25,224 nt of DNA from TC-15 sp034437275 (GTDB lineage: Bacteria > Chloroflexota > Anaerolineae > Aggregatilineales > Aggregatilineaceae). A program made the position numbers and the translations under genes. Below are positions 25,073-25,224 of this stretch, one piece after another. A model generated the notes under the pieces. That model was not told the origin of the DNA. It searched no databases and worked only from the letters and a program-made list of their open reading frames with translations. Within the stretch, counting starts at the first letter, position 1. Each line of letters opens with the position of its first letter. The stretch spans positions 1 through 25,224 of the forward strand of contig DAOTUD010000087.1 of assembly GCA_034437275.1 (NCBI GenBank). Direction: 5' to 3'.

Positions 25073-25102
25073 AAAACAAAAAACCCCCGCTGTGGGGGGG
25101 GG
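25073..25102 (-). terminator. Terminator of the rRNA operon (after 5S)
   Basis: Minus strand run of C, loop ACAGC, GGGGG and TTTTTTGTTTT (stem 25098-25084, T-tract 25083-25073). It lies about 15 bases past the 5S 3' end and separates the rRNA operon from the nuo promoter. The C-run is nine bases long on this strand. Confidence 0.85.
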
Positions 25103-25116
25103 AAAACCGACGAGGT

Positions 25117-25224
25117 CAGGTGATGTTGGCAACGACCTACTCTCCCAGGGACCCTCGTCCCAAGTACCATCGGCGCGGGTGGGCTTAACGTCCGGGTTCG
25201 AGATGGGACCGGGTGTACCCCCAC
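25117..25224 (-). rRNA. rrf: 5S ribosomal RNA, partial (5' end beyond window)
   Basis: The minus strand contains the conserved 5S core: CCCATCTCGAACCCGG, then GACGTTAAGCCCACC, CGCCGATGGTACTTGGG and GGGAGAGTAGGTCGTTGCC. About 108 bases are in the window and the first ~10-15 are cut off by the edge. The 3' end is set at about 25117 from the expected helix I and is good to a few bases. Confidence 0.95.

Noticed and set aside
24946..25224. Minus-strand open frame of 92 codons at the right edge
   Set aside because: It runs through the 5S rRNA gene, its terminator and the nuo promoter, so it is not coding.

Overview
This GC-rich window has the look of a Chloroflexota genome, probably class Anaerolineae. 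The hints are Thr/Pro-rich 'PTPTPSPTP'-type linkers in envelope proteins, small single-helix membrane proteins with a G-rich helix, and a 14-subunit NADH dehydrogenase operon carrying extra genes. The lineage is an inference from style; no marker that fixes taxonomy is complete here.

Layout. 156-1832 (+): orphan extracytoplasmic peptide-type ABC solute-binding protein. 1904-3240 (-): two related single-helix membrane proteins with their own promoter and terminator. 3365-3448 (-): tRNA-Leu(CAA) with a clear promoter and terminator. 3528-5847 (+): three-gene unit of ECF sigma factor, membrane anti-sigma-like protein and Zn-ribbon Nudix hydrolase, the last two joined by an ATGA overlap. 5867-7206 (-): short-chain dehydrogenase and an unrecognised 141-residue protein. 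7311-24865 (-): complete nuoABCDEFGHIJKLMN operon for respiratory complex I, read from a strong promoter at 24932-24960 and ending at a hairpin terminator at 7244-7277. 25073-25224 (-): 3' part of a 5S rRNA gene and its terminator, the end of an rRNA operon lying off the right edge.

How it works together. NuoEFG form the NADH-oxidising module, NuoBCDI the quinone-reducing module, and NuoAHJKLMN the proton-pumping membrane arm. All cofactor ligands I looked for are present, including the extra N7 cluster in NuoG. The operon is unusual in three ways. (1) NuoJ is about twice normal length because of a ~220-residue soluble insert between its last two helices that resembles two DUF4397-type beta repeats. 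(2) NuoL, NuoM and NuoH also carry inserts or C-terminal extensions. (3) Three non-nuo genes are embedded: a GNAT acetyltransferase and a four-helix membrane protein between nuoE and nuoF, and an 86-residue TPR-like protein between nuoF and nuoG. The NuoJ insert and the embedded genes are the best candidates for undescribed biology.

No stretch over 300 bases lacks a gene. The largest gap, 24866-25116, holds the nuo promoter, two inverted repeats and the rRNA terminator. I see no insertion sequence, CRISPR array or prophage.
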